From positions 1-64,000 of the forward strand of contig NZ_ASSJ01000070.1 of NCBI RefSeq assembly GCF_000473895.1: a stretch of 64,000 bases of DNA, read 5' to 3'. Of this stretch, positions 17,030 to 27,807 are shown in pieces. The DNA is from Rubidibacter lacunae KORDI 51-2. Its GTDB lineage: Bacteria > Cyanobacteriota > Cyanobacteriia > Cyanobacteriales > Rubidibacteraceae. Numbering within the stretch: position 1 is the stretch's first letter; each line of letters begins with the position of its first letter. Position numbers and translations under genes: made by a program. The notes under the pieces are model-generated. The model saw nothing but the letters and a program-made list of their open reading frames with translations. It did not search any database and was not told where the DNA came from.

Positions 17030-20020
17030 TCAATCCGCGCCTTCAATCGGAGCGAAGCCTTGGCGCTGGATGTTTTCTGTCACGACCCGCGGTTCGAGAA
17101 ACTGCAAGAGGTAATCCGGTCCGCCGGCTTTGGAACCCATGCCGGACATTTTGAAACCCCCGAAAGGCTGACGCGACACGATCGCACCGGTGATACCGCG
17201 GTTGATGTAGCAGTTACCCACCTCGAGCTCCTCAGCTGCGCGTTTGAGATGGTCGGGCGTGCGTGAGTAGATGCCACCCGCGAGCGCATAGTCCGTCCCG
17301 TTGGCGATCGCTAGCGCGTCGTCGAAGTCGGCGGCGCGCAGCACGGCCAGCACCGGCCCGAAGATTTCCTCCTGGGCGATCGTGGCATCGGGCGCAACGT
17401 CGGTGAAAATCGTCGGTCCGACGTAGTAGCCACCGGCGGGAGCGGTCATTTCCAGTGCGAGGGTGGCTGCTTGCTTGCCCTTAGCAATATAGTCGCGAAT
17501 GCGATCGCGCGCGGCCGCATCGATAACGGGACCGACCGCGGTTCCAGGTAAGTCGGCGCGTCCGACGGCCAGCGATCGCGTCGCTTCTACCAACCGCTCG
17601 CAGAAGGTGTCGTACACCGGAGCCATGACGATCGCGCGCGAACAGGCCGAGCACTTCTGACCGCTGTAGCCGAAGGCCGAAGTTACAACACCGGCAACGG
17701 CTTGGTCGAGATCGGCACCTTCATCGACGATCAGGGCATTCTTGCCGCCCATCTCGGCAATCACGCGCTTGAGATGGCGTTGTCCGGGCTGCACGCGGGC
17801 GGCTTTGGCGTAAATCTCGCAGCCCACTTCCCGCGAGCCGGTAAAGGCAATCAGGTGAACGTCCGGATGTTGCACCAAGCGATCGCCAGCAGTGGCACCG
17901 CGACCGGGCACGAACTGGAAGACGCCCGGCGGCACGCCGGCTTCGACCAATATCTCGGCGATCTTGGCAGCGATGACGGCAGTCGGTGCGGCTGGCTTGA
18001 GTAACGTACAGTTCCCGGCTACCAGCGCCGCAACGGTCATGCCCGTGGCAATCGCGATCGGGAAGTTCCAGGGCGAGATGACCGCGGCAACGCCGCACGG
18101 CTGGTAGTGCAAGCGGTTGGTTTCCCCGGCGATGTCGAACTGGTGCCCGGCGTTGAGGCGCTCCATTTCATCAGCGTAGTAACGGCAGAAGTCGATCGCC
18201 TCGGACACTTCAGCGTCCGCTTGGGGCAGGATTTTCCCAGCTTCCAAACACACCCAAGCAGTCAGTTCGGCACGGCGGACTTCCATCAGGTCGCCGGCCT
18301 TGCGGATAATCGCGGCGCGCTCGCGGGCGGGCGTTCGCCGCCACTGTGGGAAGGCAGCTTTGGCTGCTGCAACAGCGCGATCGGCTTGCGCAACGGAAAT
18401 TTGTCCGACGATGCCGATGACCGCACTGGTGTCGGACGGGTCGAGCGAGTTTTTGGTCGTCTCGGTGGTGACGTATTCGCCAGCAATCAGTGGCTGATAG
18501 GTCTTGCCCAACTGCGCGCGGACCTTCTCCAGCGCTCGAACTGAGCGATCGCGCAGTTCGCTACGGGAGTAATCGGTGTCGATCGCGTTCGCAAAGGTGC
18601 CGGGATTGGGCTTGGGTTGTTGCTCGACGGGCTTGGGCTGCGGCGGGGCGAGCAGTTCCTCCACGGGACGGTCTTCGAGACTTTGACGCAGAAACGAACT
18701 ATTGGCCGTGTTTTCCAACAAACGGCGGATCAAATACGCCATGCCCGGCAGTAGCTTGCCGTAAGGTGCGTAAACCCGGACGCGGTGGCCGCGCTTGACT
18801 AAGGCTTTGGCAAGTGCGTCGCCCATGCCATAAAGCACCTGCAGCTCGAAACGGCGGCGCGGAATCTGCAACTCCTCGGCGATCGCGATCGCGCGGGCTT
18901 GGGAGCGCACGTTGTGACTGCCGATTGCGGCGTAAAGATGCTCGTGATTTTCCAGCAGCAGCTGTGTCAGGTGTTCGTAGTTGCGATCGGTTTCAGCTTT
19001 GTCGTTGAAAACCGGTTGGGGCCAATGATGTTGCGTTGCCTTGATGGTTTCTTGGTCCCAGTAAGCGCCTTTGACAAGGCGCACCGTGACGGGGGCGCCG
19101 CGCTCTTGCGCCCAGGCAATCAGCCCTTGTAAATCTACTTCCGAGTCGCGCAGGTAGCCTTGCAGCGTGACGCCGATGTCAGTACGGGTGCGGAATTCGT
19201 CTTCCAGCAAGAGTTCCTTTAGGATCGCGAGCGTCAGGTCTTTGTAGGCGTACTGCTCCATATCGAAGTGGATCGCGGCACCCAACTCGGCTGCGCGGCG
19301 CAGCAACGTACGAGTACGATCGCAAACTTTCGCTTTACTTCCCACCGGATCGAGCGGGTCGAACTGCGAGTAGAACGCCGTCAGCTTCACCGAGACTTGG
19401 ACTTTGGGCAGCGCTTCGTTATCTGCGCAATCGATTTCGGGAACAGCCGACCACGCTCGCGAAGCCGCGGTGAGCTGTTCCAGCAAGTCGAGATAGCGTT
19501 GCAAATAGGCTTGCGCCTCGCTTTCGGCGATCACGGCTTCGCCGAGCAAGTCGATGGTGAACGCCATCTTGTCTGTGCGGAGGCGCTCGACGGTTTTAAT
19601 GACCTGCTTGACGTTCTCGCCAGCAATGTATTTGGACGCAAGCGTTTCAACAGCCTTCTTAAAGGTAGCTGCAGCGGTTTGACCGGGCAGCGAATCGGGC
19701 TCAGTGAAGTTGAAGAAAAGGTTTTTAAGCGCGCCGGGCAACTCGACATCCTCGCGACCGAGGTATTGTTGCAGGTGCCGGGCAACCTCGCGGTTACTCT
19801 GGAGGGCGGGCAGGCAGTCAATCAGGTGGAACAACTGCACGCGCAGGCCAGGGTTGCCCATCGTCCAAGCAAGGAGCTTGTCGTCGAGGCGAACTCGGTC
19901 GCGAACGCGATCGAAGAAGGACCGGTTCTCGAACCTATGGGCCAATAGCTGGCGGGCGATCGCTTGAGTTCGATCCTCGTAATTCTTGCAACCCGTTGCC
20001 TGCGACAGTTCCAATACCAC
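17030..20020 (-). CDS. putA: Bifunctional proline dehydrogenase / P5C dehydrogenase
   Basis: The 996-residue enzyme oxidises proline to glutamate in two steps. The N-terminal part (about 130-450) is a FAD beta-alpha barrel with DLLGEAV, VSVKLTAFYSQFDP, RLVKGAYWDQE and the C-terminal barrel motif RRRFELQVLYGMGD. The second part (about 500-985) is an aldehyde dehydrogenase with the catalytic Cys790 in GYSGQKCSACSR and the Glu in VIAEMGGKNALIVD. There is no N-terminal ribbon-helix-helix domain, so unlike the E. coli protein it should not repress its own gene. It lies alone and diverges from a glycosyltransferase gene. Confidence 0.93.
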   Translation of the reverse strand: MVLELSQATGCKNYEDRTQAIARQLLAHRFENRSFFDRVRDRVRLDDKLLAWTMGNPGLRVQLFHLIDCLPALQSNREVARHLQQYLGREDVELPGALKNLFFNFTEPDSLPGQTAAATFKKAVETLASKYIAGENVKQVIKTVERLRTDKMAFTIDLLGEAVIAESEAQAYLQRYLDLLEQLTAASRAWSAVPEIDCADNEALPKVQVSVKLTAFYSQFDPLDPVGSKAKVCDRTRTLLRRAAELGAAIHFDMEQYAYKDLTLAILKELLLEDEFRTRTDIGVTLQGYLRDSEVDLQGLIAWAQERGAPVTVRLVKGAYWDQETIKATQHHWPQPVFNDKAETDRNYEHLTQLLLENHEHLYAAIGSHNVRSQARAIAIAEELQIPRRRFELQVLYGMGDALAKALVKRGHRVRVYAPYGKLLPGMAYLIRRLLENTANSSFLRQSLEDRPVEELLAPPQPKPVEQQPKPNPGTFANAIDTDYSRSELRDRSVRALEKVRAQLGKTYQPLIAGEYVTTETTKNSLDPSDTSAVIGIVGQISVAQADRAVAAAKAAFPQWRRTPARERAAIIRKAGDLMEVRRAELTAWVCLEAGKILPQADAEVSEAIDFCRYYADEMERLNAGHQFDIAGETNRLHYQPCGVAAVISPWNFPIAIATGMTVAALVAGNCTLLKPAAPTAVIAAKIAEILVEAGVPPGVFQFVPGRGATAGDRLVQHPDVHLIAFTGSREVGCEIYAKAARVQPGQRHLKRVIAEMGGKNALIVDEGADLDQAVAGVVTSAFGYSGQKCSACSRAIVMAPVYDTFCERLVEATRSLAVGRADLPGTAVGPVIDAAARDRIRDYIAKGKQAATLALEMTAPAGGYYVGPTIFTDVAPDATIAQEEIFGPVLAVLRAADFDDALAIANGTDYALAGGIYSRTPDHLKRAAEELEVGNCYINRGITGAIVSRQPFGGFKMSGMGSKAGGPDYLLQFLEPRVVTENIQRQGFAPIEGAD

Positions 20021-20471
20021 GGTGGTGTCTTCCTTCCCAATTGGTAACTTTGCGGCTCTAAATCTAATGTAAAGAATCCCTGCGGGCGATCGCGTCGGCT
20101 CGGTTGTCTCCGAAGGGAAGCTTCCCTGGCACGGGCATTAGTGCGACGACAGATTAGGATTGCCCATTGATAATTACTGGCAAGCAGCGCCGCAATCGAG
20201 CGACCGATCGATCGGCCAATCAACGCCGCCTGTATTCCGAACAATCCAGACAAAAGCCAGAAAAATTTCTGCTTGAGTAAGGTCGAGGAGGTGAGGCGAT
20301 CGATCGAATTTCCCCTCCAAACATCTCCACAAACGTTCTCCAACCTTGCAGAATAGTGCCGCGCCGCCCGAGCGCAGTTGGGCGGGGTCAATACGCGCCC
20401 GCCGACATCGCGAACGTAACCGCCGTATCTTTCCCTGCTAGCATCGGCTCGACGCGCTCCTCTACCGCCCC
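20021..20471. other. Divergent interval, putA to glycosyltransferase gene
   Basis: This 451-base region must hold both promoters. I see no supported gene, tRNA or strong hairpin. A stretch around 20250-20300 is relatively A+T-rich and may carry the putA promoter. Confidence 0.3.
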
Positions 20472-21578
20472 ATGTCCCGTCCTGTCGTATATTTTGCCGT
20501 CACCGGTCACGGTTTCGGTCACGCCGTACGCGCGGCCTCCGTTGCTGCCGCCCTCCAACATCTCAACCCAGACGTACTCCCCGTCCTCGTCACTCCAGCT
20601 CCGCATTGGTTGCTTGCCTCTTACTTGGGCGATGATTTTCTGCATCGCCCGCGAACCTTCGATGTTGGTGTGGTCCAATCCGACAGCTTACAGATGGATT
20701 TACCAGCTACGGCGGCAAGCTGGCAGGCAATCCGCGATCGCGCCGCGCAAATTATCAAGAGCGAAGCCGATTTCATCCGCACCAATCGCGCGCGCCTCGT
20801 CGTTGCTGACATCCCACCCCTAGCCGGGGAGATCGCCCGCGCGGCCGGCGTTCCTTGCTGGGCTATCGGCAACTTCGGCTGGGACTTCATCTATCGCGAC
20901 TGGGGCGAGGACTTCACCGAACTCGTCGACTGGATTGCCGAACAGTACGCCCGGTGCGAGTTATTGTGGCGCTTGCCCCTCCACGAAGCGATGGGGGCTT
21001 TCCCCACCATCCGCGACGTCGGTTTGACGGGGGGCATTCCGCGCCTCAGTGTCGACGAGGCACGGGCATTCGGGCTGAGCACAGAGCGAGACCGTACCGC
21101 GCTACTAACCTTCGGCGGGTTGGGTCTGGCGCAGACTCCTTATCACAATCTCGAGCGCTTCCCCGATTGGAAGTTCATCACCTTCGACGCTAATGCCCCG
21201 GAGCTGCCAAACCTCATCCGGGTTCGCGATCGCCGCTATCGGCCGGTAGACTTTATGCCCTTTTGCGAACGCGTCGTTTCCAAACCGGGGTTCAGTACCT
21301 TCTCCGAAGCGATGCGCCTCAGTATCCCGATTGTTTCGCTGACACGCGAGGGGTTTGCCGAGTCGCCCGTCTTGCTGGCCGGCTTGCAGGACTACTCCGC
21401 CCACCAAATCGTTGAGGCCGACGAGTTCTTCCACGGCAACTGGAGCTTCCTGCACCGATCGCCGACGCCCGCCCGCCAGCCTGGAGCCATCTCCACCGAT
21501 GGCTCCGAAACGATCGCTCGAGCCATCTGCGAGTACCTGAGCACCACGCGAGCGTCACCCAGCATCCACCCGCGATGA
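20472..21578 (+). CDS. MurG-like glycosyltransferase (GT-B fold)
   Basis: This 368-residue protein starts MSRPVVYFAVTGHGFGHAVR, the glycine- and histidine-rich loop of GT-B enzymes. A second Rossmann domain follows, and near its end is a donor-site-like segment (MPFCERVVSKPGFSTFSEAM, with PLI/V loops). It resembles the N-terminal domain of plant arabinokinase-like proteins and bacterial UDP-sugar transferases. Neither donor nor acceptor can be identified. It has no signal peptide or obvious membrane span. It stands alone between putA and the yjbQ-like gene. Confidence 0.7.
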   Translation: MSRPVVYFAVTGHGFGHAVRAASVAAALQHLNPDVLPVLVTPAPHWLLASYLGDDFLHRPRTFDVGVVQSDSLQMDLPATAASWQAIRDRAAQIIKSEADFIRTNRARLVVADIPPLAGEIARAAGVPCWAIGNFGWDFIYRDWGEDFTELVDWIAEQYARCELLWRLPLHEAMGAFPTIRDVGLTGGIPRLSVDEARAFGLSTERDRTALLTFGGLGLAQTPYHNLERFPDWKFITFDANAPELPNLIRVRDRRYRPVDFMPFCERVVSKPGFSTFSEAMRLSIPIVSLTREGFAESPVLLAGLQDYSAHQIVEADEFFHGNWSFLHRSPTPARQPGAISTDGSETIARAICEYLSTTRASPSIHPR

Positions 21579-21781
21579 AGCGCACGGGTCGCAATGCCGG
21601 GAAATTGCCAGCCGAGCCGAAACTATAATGCCAGTGGATCGCGGCAGGATCGCATCGATAAACAGCATGCGGTTTGGGAATTCCGAACCTGACGATCGCT
21701 GCCAGCATAAGGCTCACAGCATCGCCATACAGGAAACGTAGCCGAGCGATCGCCCCATCTCCGCACAGCTCAGCGCAACCG

Positions 21782-22198
21782 ATGCCCCACCATCAGGCAG
21801 TTTTACACGTTCGCACCAGCGGGAAATGCCTGCACAAGCTCACAGCCGACATCGCGCGCGTCGTTGCCGACTCGGCGATCCTCACGGGGCTGTGTACGGT
21901 GTTCGTCCGCCATACGTCCGCAAGTCTGTTAATCCAGGAAAATGCCGATCAGGACGTCCTGGTCGACCTGTCGAATTTCTTTGCCAAGCTCGTCCCGGAG
22001 GACGATCGCTACATCCACAACAGCGAAGGACCGGATGACATGCCCGCCCACATCCGCTCGTCCCTGACACGAACCTCAGAGCAGATTCCGATCGCCAATG
22101 GGCGGTTGCTGCTAGGAACCTGGCAAGGGGTTTATCTGTGGGAACACCGCCAGCGCAGTCATACCCGTGAAGTGGTGGTTCACGTCAGCGGCACCTAG
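21782..22198 (+). CDS. YjbQ/UPF0047 family protein
   Basis: The 138-residue protein has the family signature VRHTSASLLIQENAD and the C-terminal block GTWQGVYLWEHR. YjbQ proteins are small trimeric enzymes reported to have weak thiamine-phosphate synthase activity; their real role is unclear. The frame is open upstream to 21674, but the ATG at 21782 (MPHHQAVLHVRTSG) gives the normal length and start. leuC begins 162 bases downstream on the same strand. Confidence 0.85.
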   Translation: MPHHQAVLHVRTSGKCLHKLTADIARVVADSAILTGLCTVFVRHTSASLLIQENADQDVLVDLSNFFAKLVPEDDRYIHNSEGPDDMPAHIRSSLTRTSEQIPIANGRLLLGTWQGVYLWEHRQRSHTREVVVHVSGT

Positions 22199-22359
22199 TT
22201 CGCGTTCGGGGAGTAAACTGCTGCCAAGACAGCGCCGAATGGATTGCTGTGGACTGAGGCGATCGCGTGCCGAGCCCTGAAGGTGTGGCGCGATCGCTCG
22301 AGCTAATATGGAATGCTGTAGCCGCGACAACAACACCGCCGCGAGTCGGCAACCGTCCC

Positions 22360-23766
22360 ATGAACGCGCCGCAAACGTTATTCGACAAGATTTGGCAAAA
22401 CCACGTCGTCCACCAGCGCGACGACGGCACTTGCATTCTCTACATCGACCGCCAGCTCGTTCATGAAGTGACCAGCCCGCAAGCCTTCGAGGGATTGCGT
22501 CTTGCCGGTCGCCAGCCGCGCCAGCCTCACGCCGCCCTCGCCGTTGCCGACCACAACGTGCCAACGAGCGATCGCGCAGCGGGAATTGCCGACCCAGAAA
22601 GTCGCTTGCAGATCGAGACTCTAGAGCGCAACGCCGTCGAATTCGGCATTCAGTTTTTCTCCATGAGCGATCGCCGTCAGGGCATCGTTCATATCATCGG
22701 CCCCGAGCAGGGGTTGACGCAGCCGGGGATGACGATCGTCTGCGGCGACAGTCACACCTCCACCCACGGCGCTTTTGGCGCGCTGGCTTTCGGCATCGGC
22801 ACCTCAGAAGTCGAGCACGTCTTGGCGACGCAGACCTTGCAGGCGCGCAAGCCCAAGAACATGCGCATCACCGTCAACGGCACGCGCGGCATTGGCGTGA
22901 CGGCTAAGGACTTGATTCTGGCAATCATCGGTCGCATCGGGACGGCGGGCGGCACCGGTCACGTCATCGAATACGCGGGCGATGCGGTGCAATCGCTTAG
23001 CGTGGAAGGTCGCATGACCGTCTGCAACATGTCGATCGAAGCCGGCGCGCGGGCGGGATTGATCGCTCCCGACGAGACGACGTTTGCCTACCTGCGCGGT
23101 CGTCCGTTTGCGCCGGGCGCAGACTATTGGGAGCAAGCAGTGGCATTTTGGCAGTCGCTCCCCTCCGACCCCGGCGCGACGTACGACAAAGAAATCGCGA
23201 TCCACGCTAGCACGATCGCCCCACAAGTCACGTGGGGAACCAGCCCGCAAGACGTACTGCCGATTACCGGCACCGTTCCCGACCCAAGCAATTTCGACGC
23301 ACCCGCCCGCCAGCAATCCGTCCGCCGCGCGCTCGATTACATGGGCTTGCAGCCGGGAACGCCGCTGGCAGCAGTGAATATCGATGCGGTGTTTATCGGC
23401 TCTTGCACCAATGGGCGAATCGAAGACTTGCGCGAAGTCGCCAAGGTGGCGGAAGGACGCCAAGTGGCAAGCGGGTTGCGGGCCGCGATCGTGCCGGGGT
23501 CGGGCTTGGTGAAGTACCAAGCCGAGCAGGAAGGGTTGGACGTTATCTTCAAACAAGCGGGCTTTGACTGGCGCGAACCGGGTTGCTCGATGTGTTTGGC
23601 AATGAACGCCGATCGCCTCGCTCCCCAAGAGCGCTGTGCGTCGACTTCAAATCGCAATTTTGAAGGACGCCAAGGACGCGGCGGGCGCACGCACCTAGTC
23701 AGCCCAGCAATGGCCGCAGCAGCGGCGGTAACCGGCAAGCTGACAGACGTGCGCGAGTTGCTCTAG
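22360..23766 (+). CDS. leuC: 3-isopropylmalate dehydratase large subunit
   Basis: This 468-residue aconitase-family subunit carries the [4Fe-4S] cluster ligands in GSCTNGR and in CSMCLAMN. It also has the N-terminal [12 protein letters not shown] start and [28 protein letters not shown]. With LeuD it isomerises 2-isopropylmalate to 3-isopropylmalate in leucine synthesis. The frame is open upstream to 22267, but the ATG at 22360 gives the standard start. leuD follows after 90 bases on the same strand and the products form one heterodimer. Confidence 0.97.
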   Translation: MNAPQTLFDKIWQNHVVHQRDDGTCILYIDRQLVHEVTSPQAFEGLRLAGRQPRQPHAALAVADHNVPTSDRAAGIADPESRLQIETLERNAVEFGIQFFSMSDRRQGIVHIIGPEQGLTQPGMTIVCGDSHTSTHGAFGALAFGIGTSEVEHVLATQTLQARKPKNMRITVNGTRGIGVTAKDLILAIIGRIGTAGGTGHVIEYAGDAVQSLSVEGRMTVCNMSIEAGARAGLIAPDETTFAYLRGRPFAPGADYWEQAVAFWQSLPSDPGATYDKEIAIHASTIAPQVTWGTSPQDVLPITGTVPDPSNFDAPARQQSVRRALDYMGLQPGTPLAAVNIDAVFIGSCTNGRIEDLREVAKVAEGRQVASGLRAAIVPGSGLVKYQAEQEGLDVIFKQAGFDWREPGCSMCLAMNADRLAPQERCASTSNRNFEGRQGRGGRTHLVSPAMAAAAAVTGKLTDVRELL

Positions 23767-23856
23767 CGGGAGCGCAAATGCTCTGAATCCGGATCTTACC
23801 GGCGATCGCCTAACGCCCCCCGATCGAACTTCTCAGAACGTTACAGACTCTCGAAG

Positions 23857-24480
23857 ATGGACAAATTCACCACCCTGACTGGGGTTGCGGCGCCGTTGCC
23901 GATGCTGAATGTGGATACGGACATGATTATCCCCAAGCAGCATCTCAAGACCATCAAACGGACGGGCTTGGGCGCAGTGCTGTTCGAAGAGCTGCGCTTC
24001 ACCCTCGACGGCACGGAAATTCCCGATTTCGTGCTCAACCGCTCGCCCTACCGCGACGCCCATATCCTCGTTACGGGTGACAACTTCGGGTGTGGTTCGT
24101 CCCGCGAGCACGCCCCGTGGGCGCTGTTGGATTTCGGCATCCGCTGTATCGTCGCCCCGAGCTTTGCCGATATTTTCTTCAATAACTGCTTTAAAAATGG
24201 CATCCTGCCAATCGCGCTGCCAGCCGCACAGGTCGAGGTGCTGACAGCCGACGCGCAGAATCCCGATACGGCGACGCTGACGGTAGACTTGCCCGCCCAA
24301 ACCATGCGCCGCGCCAATGGCGAGACGCTGGCGTTTGAGGTGGATGCATTTCGCAAAAACTGCTTGTTGAACGGTCTGGACGATATCAGCCTGACGTTAC
24401 AGCACGAAGCAGCGATCGCTGCCTTCGAGCAACGCCAGCGCCAGCAAAAACCCTGGTTGTGGACAAGTGCGATCGCCTAA
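23857..24480 (+). CDS. leuD: 3-isopropylmalate dehydratase small subunit
   Basis: This 207-residue swivelling domain of isopropylmalate isomerase begins [30 protein letters not shown]. It contains the substrate-recognition loop [17 protein letters not shown] and the segment [22 protein letters not shown]. It pairs with LeuC, encoded directly upstream. Length and order are normal for the family. Confidence 0.97.
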   Translation: MDKFTTLTGVAAPLPMLNVDTDMIIPKQHLKTIKRTGLGAVLFEELRFTLDGTEIPDFVLNRSPYRDAHILVTGDNFGCGSSREHAPWALLDFGIRCIVAPSFADIFFNNCFKNGILPIALPAAQVEVLTADAQNPDTATLTVDLPAQTMRRANGETLAFEVDAFRKNCLLNGLDDISLTLQHEAAIAAFEQRQRQQKPWLWTSAIA

Positions 24481-24718
24481 CTGCAATTCGTTACTCGGCG
24501 ATCGCGCAGCCTCTCTTCGGCGCGCGCCATCAAACGGCCCTAAGCTGCTGCCGAACTCAACACCGACGGCTGCCAGTTTGCGTTCGATGCATGACATCGA
24601 TGGGAGACATTACCGATCGCTGGGCACTTTATCGTACATTTGTAGCGCAAGCGTCATGAGGGCGAGAGGTTCCGCGCTATGGTTGAAGTTGGATTCTGAC
24701 AGACTGGAGTTTCTGACG

Positions 24719-24922
24719 ATGCCTTCGACCAGCTTCACCGAGTCGCAGCCAACAGCGCGGGAACGTGTGGTGTGGGAGAGCCTCAAACAGGCAATCTCCT
24801 CCAGTTCTGGCTTTACGTGTTGGCAAGCCGAGCAGGGCTTGAGTGCTCCGGCAACGTGTGCCGACCTCGACGAACGAGTCCGTGCCTATCTCCGCGAGAC
24901 CCTGGCAACTCTGGCCTATTAG
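24719..24922 (+). CDS. Small conserved-type hypothetical protein
   Basis: The 67-residue frame starts at the ATG at 24719 (a longer frame to 24467 has unconvincing composition). The product is acidic to neutral, with ERVVWESLKQAISSSSGFTCW and a C-terminus RVRAYLRETLATLAY. It looks like the small helical proteins of unknown function common in cyanobacteria. No membrane segment, metal motif or operon partner is evident. Confidence 0.5.
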   Translation: MPSTSFTESQPTARERVVWESLKQAISSSSGFTCWQAEQGLSAPATCADLDERVRAYLRETLATLAY

Positions 24923-25065
24923 CAATAACCGGTCTTCTAGGTTTAAGCCCTCTGTTCAGACCTGCTGAGTAGTGCAGGCTAGCTGGCGCAACAGCGTCGC
25001 CAAACCCGACGGAGCGAACGAGCGCGATCGCGCCACAGACGTTTCGGAAGCATTCATTCACTTAA

Positions 25066-26415
25066 ATGGCTCCCAATCCAGCGGTCGTGAAGGCGATCGC
25101 GCAATTGAATTACCGCGCTACGGTTGGTGATCTTGCCTCCGAGGCCGGCTTAGAGCTGAACGAGGCACGGCAGGGCTTGCTCGCTGTCGCAGCCGACGCA
25201 GGCGGGCACCTCCAAGTTGCTGAATCCGGCGACATTGCCTACGAGTTTCCCCAAAACTTCCGCACCCTCCTGCGCAACAAATATTGGCGCTTGCGCCTGC
25301 AGGATTCCTGGCAGCGAGTTTGGGGCATATTGTTTTATCTGGTCCGCATTTCCTTCGGGATCCTCCTGATTGCCACAATCGTTTTGATGGTTGTGGCGAT
25401 CGCCGTCATTGCGATCGCCGCTTCTTCCCAGCGATCGCGCGATGGCAACCGCTCGAGTTCAAATGAAAGCAGTGGTGTCGGCATCCCGATATTCTTCATG
25501 CCGCGCTTCATTTGGTTCGGTCCCGATCCGTTCTGGTTTTTCTATTACGACTACGGTGCAGCGCGCCGCCGCCGGGATTTAAGCGCCGCTCAAGCAGAGA
25601 GCTCCCCTTCTGCCGATTACACCAGCGACTTAAACTTCCTTGAAGCAATCTTTTCGTTCCTGTTCGGCGACGGCAATCCCAACCCCGATCGCGAGGAGCG
25701 ACGCTGGCAAGCGATCGGTAGCGCGATCCGCCAGCAAGGCGGCGCGATCGCAGCCGAGCATGTCGCGCCTTACGTCGATGAGGTCGATGAGGATGAGGAC
25801 TTTCTGCTACCGGTACTGGTGCGTTTCGACGGCCGGCCGGAAGTCTCCGAGCGCGGCGACCTCGTTTACTACTTTCCCGAACTGCAGGTGACGGCGGCGA
25901 CGCGATCGCAGAGCGGTCCGAGCAACAGCGGCGGTTATTTTGAAGAGCACCGATGGCGCTTCAGCCAAGCAAGTATGGCACAGCTGAGTTGGGCCGGGGG
26001 CTTGGGTGGCTTGTATTTGGTGCTGGCCTTCGTCTTAGGTGACTTAATCCAAAGCAATCCCGAACTTGCTGCCGGTATCCGGTTCATTGCTTTTGTGGAT
26101 TCTCTATTACCGCTGATTCTGATTTACGGGATTGCTTATCTCGCGGTGCCAGCCGTGCGTTACCTCTGGATTCAGTGGCGCAACCAGAAAATTCGGTTAG
26201 GTAACCTCAAGCGCGCCGATCGCGCGCTCCAGCTGGCCGAACCGTCACCGGAGTTGCAGGCCAAGCTGGACTTCGCCCGGCAATTTGCCGCCCGGACAGT
26301 TGTCGATCGCAACAATTTGGCGTACACGAGCGAGCGGGACTTGCTCGAGCAAGAAAATGAGCATTCCGACGCGATTGACGCCGAATGGCAGCGACGACTG
26401 GATGCAGACAGCTAG
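25066..26415 (+). CDS. Conserved membrane protein, unknown function
   Basis: The 449-residue protein has an N-terminal winged-helix-like part (1-65: AIAQLNYRATVGDLASEAGLELNEARQGLLAVA). One membrane segment follows at about 88-120. A second helix-turn-helix-like repeat covers roughly 215-285 (RQQGGAIAAEHVAPYVDE), and two more hydrophobic segments lie near 305-360. The doubled SDIxYxFP-type ending (DIAYEFPQNF and DLVYYFPELQ) supports an internal duplication. Similar proteins occur in cyanobacteria and plastids; plant copies are loosely annotated as iron-sulphur-cluster related, but I know of no proven role. Confidence 0.65.
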   Translation: MAPNPAVVKAIAQLNYRATVGDLASEAGLELNEARQGLLAVAADAGGHLQVAESGDIAYEFPQNFRTLLRNKYWRLRLQDSWQRVWGILFYLVRISFGILLIATIVLMVVAIAVIAIAASSQRSRDGNRSSSNESSGVGIPIFFMPRFIWFGPDPFWFFYYDYGAARRRRDLSAAQAESSPSADYTSDLNFLEAIFSFLFGDGNPNPDREERRWQAIGSAIRQQGGAIAAEHVAPYVDEVDEDEDFLLPVLVRFDGRPEVSERGDLVYYFPELQVTAATRSQSGPSNSGGYFEEHRWRFSQASMAQLSWAGGLGGLYLVLAFVLGDLIQSNPELAAGIRFIAFVDSLLPLILIYGIAYLAVPAVRYLWIQWRNQKIRLGNLKRADRALQLAEPSPELQAKLDFARQFAARTVVDRNNLAYTSERDLLEQENEHSDAIDAEWQRRLDADS

Positions 26416-26477
26416 ATTCTGCGTGGAGCGGTCGGATACGCTATCTGAGTGTCTCTAGTGCAGTGAGGTGATGCAGC

Positions 26478-27302
26478 ATGGACACGATCGCAGAGATCGC
26501 GTTAATTACAGTGGCGATTATTTTCGGCGCATCGGTCGGTAGCTTTCTAAACGTAGTGGCGTATCGTATACCGGCAGGCTTATCGCTGCTGTATCCTCCC
26601 TCGCATTGTCCGGCGTGCAAACACCGCCTGGGGCCCACTGAAAACGTACCGGTGATCGGTTGGTTGCGCCTGCAGGGTCGCTGCCGGCGGTGTCGCACGC
26701 GCATATCGCCGCGCTATCCGCTGGTAGAAGCAGCTGGGGCAGCGTTATTTCTGCTTGCTTTTGCGCGGTTCGGTTGGTCGCTGGAGATGGCTAGCTGCGC
26801 GATTTTTCTAAGCTGGTTGTTGGCGCTATCTCTCATAGACATCGACACGATGACGTTGCCGAATGCGCTCACGCAGTTTGGCGTTGTCGTCGGGTTGGGG
26901 TTCCAAGTCGCGCGGGGTTGGCTGCAAGACGACGGCACGAGCGGTGCCGCGATCGCCCTAACCGGCGGCATCCTCGGCGCGGTTGTGAGTATCTGGGCAT
27001 TCGAGATCCTGGAGCGTGTAGGCACGGCCGCTCTAGGGCAGGAAGCAATGGGGGGCGGCGATGCGAAGTTGGCAGCCGGGATCGGTGCGTGGCTGGGCTG
27101 GAAAATGGCGTTGCTGTCGGGCTTCCTCGCAAGCGCTTTCGGATCGGTCATTGGCGTTAGTGCTATTGCACTCGGGTTGCTGGGGCGACGCGAGCCAATG
27201 CCTTTCGGTCCCTTTTTGGCGCTCGGTGCCGCCGTCAGCGTGCTGTGGGGCGAAGAGATTATTGCAACGTACTGGAGCTGGTTCTCCCAAGCACCTAAGT
27301 AG
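26478..27302 (+). CDS. pilD: Prepilin peptidase / N-methyltransferase
   Basis: This 274-residue integral membrane aspartyl protease cuts type IV prepilin leaders and N-methylates the new end. The N-terminal SVGSFLNVVAYRIP motif precedes a zinc-type loop with two CxxC pairs (CPACKHRLG and CRRCRTRI). The catalytic aspartates are in LIDIDTMTLPN and GGGDAKLAA. About seven membrane segments follow the family pattern. It lies 62 bases after the preceding membrane-protein gene. It would serve type IV pili (motility, DNA uptake); no pilin genes are nearby. Confidence 0.92.
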   Translation: MDTIAEIALITVAIIFGASVGSFLNVVAYRIPAGLSLLYPPSHCPACKHRLGPTENVPVIGWLRLQGRCRRCRTRISPRYPLVEAAGAALFLLAFARFGWSLEMASCAIFLSWLLALSLIDIDTMTLPNALTQFGVVVGLGFQVARGWLQDDGTSGAAIALTGGILGAVVSIWAFEILERVGTAALGQEAMGGGDAKLAAGIGAWLGWKMALLSGFLASAFGSVIGVSAIALGLLGRREPMPFGPFLALGAAVSVLWGEEIIATYWSWFSQAPK

Positions 27303-27414
27303 AATACAATGCTTTCGTTACAAACGTTGTCGTGTGGCAAACGAGCTTCAAGTTTGATGTCCAATTGTTAAATGAATCCGCACTCCGGACGATTTTTTTG
27401 GTTGTCCAAATATC

Positions 27415-27807
27415 ATGTCTGAGGACAGGCAGATTGGGATATCAATGGAAGAGTTCCGCGTAGAATTCAGCACGCTTCAGCAAAAGGTTGATGGATTGTA
27501 CTTGGCGATCGAACAGCTAGGTGTCAAGTTCGACCGCCACATGTCCAGTCGCGATCGCCAAGCCCGAGAAGATGCCGACAACATCGACCCTGCCGTCCTC
27601 GCTGCCATCGAGTCGCATCCCCGCGGTTTGGATTCAGTGGTGGAACACAAAGACGTGCTGCCTGACAGCAACAGCGGTCCTTCGGTCAATGCACATTCCG
27701 TTTCTTCAGACATCCAGATTCGCCGCCTCAACACCCAACTGACGGCAGCTTACAACCGCATTGCGGCCCTAGAAGAGCAAATGCTCGCACGTCACATTCA
27801 CTTCTAG
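27415..27807 (+). CDS. Hypothetical coiled-coil protein
   Basis: This 130-residue frame is charged and soluble. Residues 8-45 (EEFRVEFSTLQQKVDGLYLAIEQL, heptad spacing) and 98-125 (RRLNTQLTAAYNRIAALEEQM) look like coiled coils around a flexible, Ser/Asp-rich middle. It has no recognised domain. It is the last host-like gene before the A+T-rich island and still contains a HIP1 site (near 27552). Confidence 0.5.
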   Translation: MSEDRQIGISMEEFRVEFSTLQQKVDGLYLAIEQLGVKFDRHMSSRDRQAREDADNIDPAVLAAIESHPRGLDSVVEHKDVLPDSNSGPSVNAHSVSSDIQIRRLNTQLTAAYNRIAALEEQMLARHIHF